Source: Gnetum montanum
Lineage: Eukaryota > Streptophyta > Gnetopsida > Gnetales > Gnetaceae
Direction: 5' to 3'
Assembly: GCA_015680685.1 (NCBI GenBank)
Contig: MNCI01021031.1
Coordinates: forward strand, 220,718-256,114
Length of the DNA: 35,397 nucleotides
In this document: piece by piece, positions 30,180 through 35,397 of the stretch
Numbering within the stretch: position 1 is the stretch's first letter
Layout: each line of letters begins with the position of its first letter
Position numbers and translations under genes: made by a program
The notes under the pieces: generated by a model
The model's input: the letters and a program-made list of their open reading frames with translations, nothing else
Databases searched by the model: none
What the model was told of the DNA's origin: nothing

Positions 30180-30640
30180 TTCTACACGCAATTACACCCT
30201 GTGTCACTATATGCGATGTATGGAACTTTCTTCTTCTCGATCTTTCCAAATGTATTTTTCTTTGATATTTCTAGGGAAAGATCACATATTCCTAGGTGCG
30301 CATCAATTGTGCTTAGCTATGCTCTTCCCATAATGATTGGGAAATCCCCCTTCAGTTGTTGACTTGAATCACTAGGAAATCGGCTAGATATGACTACCCA
30401 CAAACAGTGGTGACAATGTCCTCCACTAGTCCTAATGGGATAGTGATGAACTAGTTAGCCAACTCTAAATAAATGTTACTCTTTTTCAGTGGAGGCAAGT
30501 TCTAGGATTTATACATTTCTTGGGAGATTAAGTTAACACTAGAACCTGAATCCAAAAGAGCTTTGCAAGGCTTATTTCCCGCAATCTATAAATAAATAAG
30601 AGGGCTTCCAAGATCAGAGAATTTCCTAGGAAGACGTCCA
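30180..30640 (-). pseudogene. Element C aspartic protease remnant
   Basis: Just upstream of the RT linker the minus strand reads CKALLDSGSSVNLISQEMY (about 30515-30575), the DSG active-site loop of retropepsin-type proteases. It continues through KSNIYLELAN and GLVEDIVTTVCG, with several stops. This enzyme cuts the gag-pol polyprotein. It is broken beyond function. Confidence 0.7.
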
Positions 30641-31224
30641 GCTTTAATCCAATCAGTAATGGCATGAGTTAACATGACCGTATGCGTTGGATGCAATTTT
30701 TGGTTTGAAGGAAGCTCCAAAGATTCAAATGGTAGTGAGTCATTCGGAGAATTAGCCACTTGTGGTTGTAAGGACTTGGTTGGACTATTGGTTCTACAGA
30801 AAGGTCTCTTCTTTGTGCGGTTGTATGAACCAACAATAGGTTGAGGGTTGATAGCCCTTGTAGCATTACGTTGCTGCAACTAGGTAGGGAGCTCACCTTG
30901 CATAGTTGGAGCAGGTGGTAATGGAGCTACGGGTGGAGCATGTGGTAATGGAGCTACGGGTGGAAAAGGTGTAGTCGGATGAGAAGGATAGTACGTTTGT
31001 GGAACATCACCCCTAGGAGGAGGAGTTCTATAGTACTTGTGGGTGTGGTAGTGAGGCTGAGGAGTGATGTGACTAGTGGAGTCATGTGGAGAGATCAGTT
31101 GCCACATAGTATCTGTACGGGTCAGGTTGATGGTAAAGGTATTGTTGTCGTGGTAATGGCATTCCCCATGATTGTGGGTGTTGCCACTATTGATACTATT
31201 CATTTGGTTGTGGTGGAGCTCCAC
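30586..31224 (-). pseudogene. Element C Pro/His-rich gag-pol linker
   Basis: Two overlapping open stretches, 31224-30880 and 30879-30586, lie between the zinc knuckle of gag and the protease. The first is rich in His, Asn, Thr and Pro with a repeated VAPLPPAP/VAPLPHAPP. The second ends in a segment common before the protease of this group (HAITDWIKAGRLPRKFSDLG). No enzyme domain is seen. Confidence 0.55.
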
Positions 31225-31339
31225 TTGGATAATAGGTTAAGGATTGGTGGAACTACCTTGGGTTACCTTGAGGATAAGGTAACCTTTGGGGTGTTTGCTA
31301 TTTGTTTAATCATGTGTTTAGTGCATACACCCCAGACTC

Positions 31340-33234
31340 TTACAGATGTGAGACTACTGGGCAACATCCCTTAGGATGGTCATATTGGCATATCTTACAT
31401 CTACCATCATTGTTTGTGTCTGAATCCACAACCTCTTCAATGATGGCAACTTTACCCTTACCTTTGTTATGTGCATATTTAGCTTCTTTCTTTTTTCTCC
31501 TCTCTCTATCACTACCTTGTTTCCTAAACTCCTCTACTATTTTTAGAACGATTTGAAATTTATCATCCAGGGAGTTCGACATTTGATCTACTATTGTCGA
31601 TACTTCTGATGCAAATTTTTGAATGGGCAAAGTTTTCCTATTCATCATCTCTTCAAGTGGTGACTCTTCTTCATTTTCACAAAATCTAACTTCCTTCTTT
31701 CAAAGGGAAGGATCTTTGTTGTATTCCTCCGCACTTTCTCTTTTCCTTAACTCACCTTCCTCCTTGGCAACTTGCTCCAACAATCTTTGTACTTGATGGG
31801 CTCTAAGCTCGGATAGTCTTCCTTGAGCATAAGTCCCAAGGGTTCTTCACGTTTCGTACCTAAGCCCATCTATGAGATGGCATAGTTGTTCCCTCTGTGA
31901 GTAACCATGGCCAGGGCAATGATGTAATAATGCATAATATTGACTCATGGCTACATCCAAGGGTTCATGTCATCCTTGTTTCCATCCTTGGATTTTCTTA
32001 TGCAAGTTGGACACTCGAGAGTACGTTTGATACTTATCGTTAAATAGCTCTAACATAGTACTCCATCAACAAATGGATTCCAATTCTAAGGACCGGTACC
32101 AACTTTCTGCTTCTTTGATCAGTGTCCGTGGAAACAACTTGAGATTTTGCCACTAGTTTTCTATATTTTGCAAGGCACATGCATCGTGAAATGCTTGTAG
32201 ATGGTTTTGAGGATCATCATTGTATCCCCCTTCAAATTGTGGAATGTTGTTCATGTCTAGTCTTTTGATCCTACTATCTTTCAAGTGCCTTGTTGGAATT
32301 TTAACAACCTCTGTTATGTCTAACATACTTCGAGTGGCAAGGAGGGGTTCATCGAGATCATACTATCTTTGGCGTCTATGATGTCTATGTTGTTCCCTAC
32401 TCTCCTTCTTTCGTAATGTGTTTCTCTAGCATGCCCTTGTCCCCTTTCTTGACTATTTTGTCTATGATCTCTGTTTCACCTACCATTATCCTCAAGGTCT
32501 TTTCCCTTGCGACTACATTCAGATCCTGAAGGAGAGGGGGAAGGAGATGATGAAGTTGATGAGGAAGGAGGACTGGTACCATGACGGTACTTGCTACATT
32601 CTCTTCGGTGGTCATAGCCTCGATCACGGTTACGATTAGAATGTCCATATTTGTCATGCATTCGTGTTCCTTTTTCGGACCCTTTGTGTCTGTTGATATT
32701 AGAACCTAGGTTATGGATAGTTAAGTGAAGGTTCTGATACACAACCCTTTGACCAAAGTCAATGGGAGGAACATCTTTTTGTGGAAAACCTCCTGAGGCA
32801 GGTTCACCACCCTCATTTTCACTTAAGACATAGAGGACATCCTGAGACCACTTTCCCTTCATAGATTTGTAATGTCTCTCCTATTGTAGGTCTCTTTGGC
32901 GTTGTGTCTTCATGGGTTGATAATCCCTTGAATCTTGTTCATGCGCAACATATTCCGATTATAAGTGCTGCATGCCAATTCGTGTGAGAGCACGAAGAAG
33001 CATGCTTGGGATTGAGTGATTGAGAGGTAACACTATGTTACCTTCTAAATCACGCCATCGCAACTGTTCATCCTGGTGAAGGATAAAGGTAAAGTCTGGT
33101 ACATACTCATCGGGATGAGCGTATACCAAGTGAAATTGTTGGGGCACTGCCAGATCATCATGTGTACTACACCTCCAACTATTCATTGTGTCAGACCTAG
33201 GCAGTGAAGCACTCTCATAAGAAGTAGGAGACAT
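31340..33234 (-). pseudogene. Element C gag, broken by many stops
   Basis: It starts with ATG at 33234. The N-terminal domain (33234-32400) has VPQQFHLVYAHPDEYVPDF and WRDLEGNIVLPLNHS, then an Arg/Ser-rich low-complexity part (GTSPPSSSTSSSPSPSPSGS). The capsid-like part (about 32350-31780) matches element A: EGGYNDDPQNHLQAFHDAC, LKLFPRTLIKEAESWYRSLE, WSTMLELFNDKYQTYSRV and LGTYAQGRLSELRAHQVQ, with several in-frame stops. The C-terminal part (31648-31340) ends in the zinc-knuckle-like CKICQYDHPKGCC. Element A lacks the N-terminal domain. Confidence 0.8.
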
Positions 33235-33350
33235 GATTAATTATTCAGTGTGCAATACTTTTCTCTTCTCTTTTTCTGATAACTAACCCTAAGGGTTCGT
33301 TTCAACGATGGGAACATTCCTAAGTTTTAATTAGCGCATAAACAACAAAG

Positions 33351-33368
33351 TCCCTGACAATGGTGCCA
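33351..33368 (-). promoter_or_regulatory. Element C primer-binding site (tRNA-Asp type)
   Basis: The minus strand reads TGGCACCATTGTCAGGGA, four transitions from the complement of the tRNA-Asp 3' end, one base from the LTR. Confidence 0.82.
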
Positions 33369-33369
33369 A

Positions 33370-34175
33370 TGATGAGTGGCAAGGTGCCCCTATGCTCAAC
33401 CATACGAATACAAGCATTCACACATGATCCAGTCGAACTCCAAGAACTAAGTGCTTATGCGCCTTCACAGAACAAGGATGGGTTAGGCGATCATTGTCTT
33501 CCCAAGCTTACTTGTATGGCACAATTGTATGGTTAAGTAAACTTGAGGTATGTGAATTTTATGGTTTTTATGTTTTATGTTCCTGGTGCTTAAAATAGAG
33601 AAATGAAATAATTTAATAACTAATTTGATTTAACTAAACAACTATGCTCTAACTAGTCCTAACACCAGCATCCGTTCCCACTCTCCGTACACATCTTGAA
33701 CCAGTGTAACACTACTAGGATTACCAAACGCTAGTCATTACTGGGTTACCAAGTGTTCCACGTATGCTCAAAGTGGTCGTACTGAGTGTGCTTACTTGTT
33801 GGAAATTAACAAATTAATAAAAAGAACCAATTAACTATGAAAGCATTAAATAACTATAAATAACATTAAATGCAATAAATGTTGCAAGTTTTATCACAAA
33901 GTTCGTCTTTATTTCTAGACACAAGGTGTGCTCAGGTACACAATGCTCGAATAAAAATTTGTTCACTTTATGAATCCTACTATGGACACTCAGAAATAAT
34001 TCTAACTCTAGAAAGGGAAAACTACAAGAGTTTGGGTAAGGGACTAAGAAACTAACTATTGCCAAATCAAGTGTCCCAATCTCTTATTTATAGGCAACGA
34101 GATAGGTTCTAACATCGGATGTTCAATATCGCTTGGTGAGCTTTGATATCGTAGACCTGATATCACAACTCATCA
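33370..34175 (-). repeat. Element C 5' LTR (806 bp)
   Basis: TGATGAG at 33370 to ACTCATCA ending at 34175. The minus-strand TATA box is at 34085-34092. Compared with the 3' LTR it lacks about 20 bases near 33880 and one palindrome unit of about 14 bases near 34160, besides scattered substitutions. Confidence 0.92.
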
Positions 34176-34306
34176 AGCTCTAATAATTAATATGAATCAT
34201 TCTCATCGAGTGTGCATTTTCATTATAGGTATTATTTGACCCATCCCTGACTTATGTGCCAAAAAAATAAATAAAAGAAATAAAAAAACTCAGCATCAAA
34301 GAAACT

Positions 34307-34760
34307 GAATTTCCGTATATGTTTTGTTCTTCTCTTTAGAATCTAAAAGACTTGCTTATATATGATTTTGTTGAGTTGATAAGTCTGTCGAATGACCTTT
34401 GCATGTTAACTAACTTAGAAAAGTTGAGGTGTGAAAATATTAAAGTAAAAGCTTTGCCTCAGGGTTTCACAAATCTGAGAAGTTTAACGCAATTGGGATT
34501 GTCTAAATGTGGTGGCTTGCCTGAAGATGCCATGGACATAATAATACACTTTGGAAAATCTTCAACAGCTGCAGATCAGAGATAGCAATGCTCTAATTTA
34601 CAGATGGAGTTATCTTCAAAGCAATCAGAGCATTCCCCAGTCAAATGAATTAAAGGTTAAGCTCTAAGTTGCAAATGGAGTAATCTTCATAGCTATCAGG
34701 GCATTCCAAGGTCTATGTTGAAAATTGAGGAAGGTATTTTTGGAAAGGGGTGCTGCATTT
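34307..34760 (+). pseudogene. 3' end of a second receptor copy (last LRRs), dead
   Basis: Similar to 20235-20640 of the intact receptor. EFPYMFCSSL, then TAG where the gene has Gln, then NLKDLLIYDFVELISLSNDL, CMLTNLEKLRCENIKVKALP, GFTNLRSL and CGGLPEDAMDIII match the last LRRs. A deletion then shifts the frame (34555-34585), after which SRWRNLQSNQ-like sequence appears out of frame. The copy begins abruptly at about 34307 with no NB-ARC upstream: 130 bases further left is the end of element C. It could be the remains of a tandem duplicate whose front was lost. Confidence 0.82.
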
Positions 34761-35222
34761 GTGAAGAATGGACTGCATCAGAAAATATCATTTTGTTGAG
34801 CCTCATAAAGAGTGCCATTTGATGATCTTGTAGTAAAGCAAATAAACTACAAAATGCAGATTACAAGTTCAAACTTGTGAGCATGTGTTATTGACCCAAT
34901 GACTAGCTCCTATTGTTTTGCATCCAAAAGCATTGAATTCAAAGCCCTTTGTAACAAAATGATTGTATGCTTTATTTTTGTTCCATCTATTGGTGCGTAA
35001 TCACTTTGTTGAATCTATATTTATTTTTCATGAATTGATACTTTAACTACCTTGTTAAATCTATATTTATTTTCTAGGAAATAAATGTAATGTTTGTGCA
35101 ATAGATTTTTTTGTCTAAGGCTATAATAAAATCTTCAATTTAATTGCAATAGCCTTGAAAGTTGAAGCAGTATTCCCTACACATTGTAAGAAAAAAAAAA
35201 AAGTTTGCAATGTCCTATAAAA
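34761..35222 (+). repeat. Copy of the receptor 3' flank
   Basis: Continues the similarity past the stop: GGTGCGTAATCACTTTGTTGAATCTATAT, further TTGTTAAATCTATATTTATTTTC units and CATTGTAAG followed by an A-run, matching 20830-21125. The shared non-coding tail shows that the duplication was genomic. Confidence 0.7.
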
Positions 35223-35357
35223 TGAATTATGGTTACAATTATACTTGTGTTGGCTTTTTCAATTTCTTAGCTCTACATTTTTATTACTTAATTTTTTTTT
35301 AAAAAAAGTCACCTTGAGCAATCATCTACATTCAAGTTTATTTGCCATAGAACTATG

Positions 35358-35397
35358 TGATGAGACGCGACTTGCACTAGGCCGCGATATCGCGTAC
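35358..35397 (+). repeat. Start of another LTR, cut by the window edge
   Basis: TGATGAGACGCG at 35358 followed by CCGCGATATCGCGTAC is the start of an LTR of the same family as A and C, in plus orientation. The expected target duplication would be CTATG (35353-35357). Confidence 0.6.

Larger units (their letters stand above)
23524..34180 (-). mobile_element. Element C: complete but dead Ty3/Gypsy retrotransposon, target duplication AGCTC
   Basis: AGCTC at 23524-23528 and 34176-34180 flanks two LTRs in the same orientation (3' LTR 23529-24362, 5' LTR 33370-34175). In minus-strand order the body has primer site, gag, Pro-rich linker, protease, RT, RNase H and integrase, the Ty3/Gypsy order. Gag, primer site and integrase recall the Athila/Tat group. 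All frames carry stops or shifts, so it cannot be autonomous. The two LTRs differ by many substitutions and several indels, which indicates an old insertion. A solo LTR in the opposite orientation lies inside (25536-26465). Two single Ns in the RT region mark assembly errors. Confidence 0.92.

Noticed and set aside
30979-31556. Plus-strand frames opposite element C gag and linker
   Set aside because: They overlap the gag and Pro/His-rich frames on the coding strand and have no domain.
1-35397. tRNA, rRNA or small nuclear RNA genes
   Set aside because: No cloverleaf with A and B boxes or other conserved RNA was recognised on either strand. The tRNA-Asp-like strings are primer sites of LTR elements.

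Overview
The window is plant nuclear DNA. It is AT-rich, its genes are interrupted by introns, it carries an NB-ARC/LRR immune receptor, and it is filled with nested Ty3/Gypsy elements whose primer sites match plant tRNA-Asp. The bulk of decayed LTR elements and the receptor type would fit a conifer or another large-genome land plant, but nothing here fixes the species. That part is inference.

Layout. Positions 1-5890 hold nested, decayed LTR elements, all reading on the minus strand. Element A (1-3206) sits in the gag of element B (3207-4911), B sits in an LTR fragment of element D (4912 to about 5246), and D sits in an older gag remnant E. Positions 7336-8335 carry a broken three-exon copy of a conserved protein family of unknown function. 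Positions 9422-9765 are a dead copy of the first exon of the immune receptor. Positions 11414-13589 are a 5'-truncated LINE with an 18-bp target duplication, followed by an N-bounded assembly patch.

Positions 16059-20687 are the one gene that looks intact: a six-exon NB-ARC/LRR receptor of about 1197 residues. Its N-terminal region is neither an obvious TIR domain nor a classical coiled-coil domain. Positions 21290-21660 hold the tail of an RTE-type LINE. Positions 23529-34175 are a complete but dead Ty3/Gypsy element (C, minus strand, target duplication AGCTC) with gag, protease, RT, RNase H and integrase remnants. A solo LTR in the opposite direction, with its own target duplication CTTAG, interrupts it. 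Positions 34307-35222 are the 3' end of another receptor copy, also dead. A further LTR begins at 35358 and runs off the window.

Taken together this is one arm of an immune-receptor cluster: a 5' fragment, a full gene and a 3' fragment, separated and padded by retroelements. The most unusual points are the receptor's N-terminus, an intron that has triplicated the end of exon 1 with its splice donor, and LTR promoters that each carry a different array of short palindromes in the same place. Five single-N positions are present. At least two of them join sequence that is repeated on both sides, which marks false duplications made during assembly.
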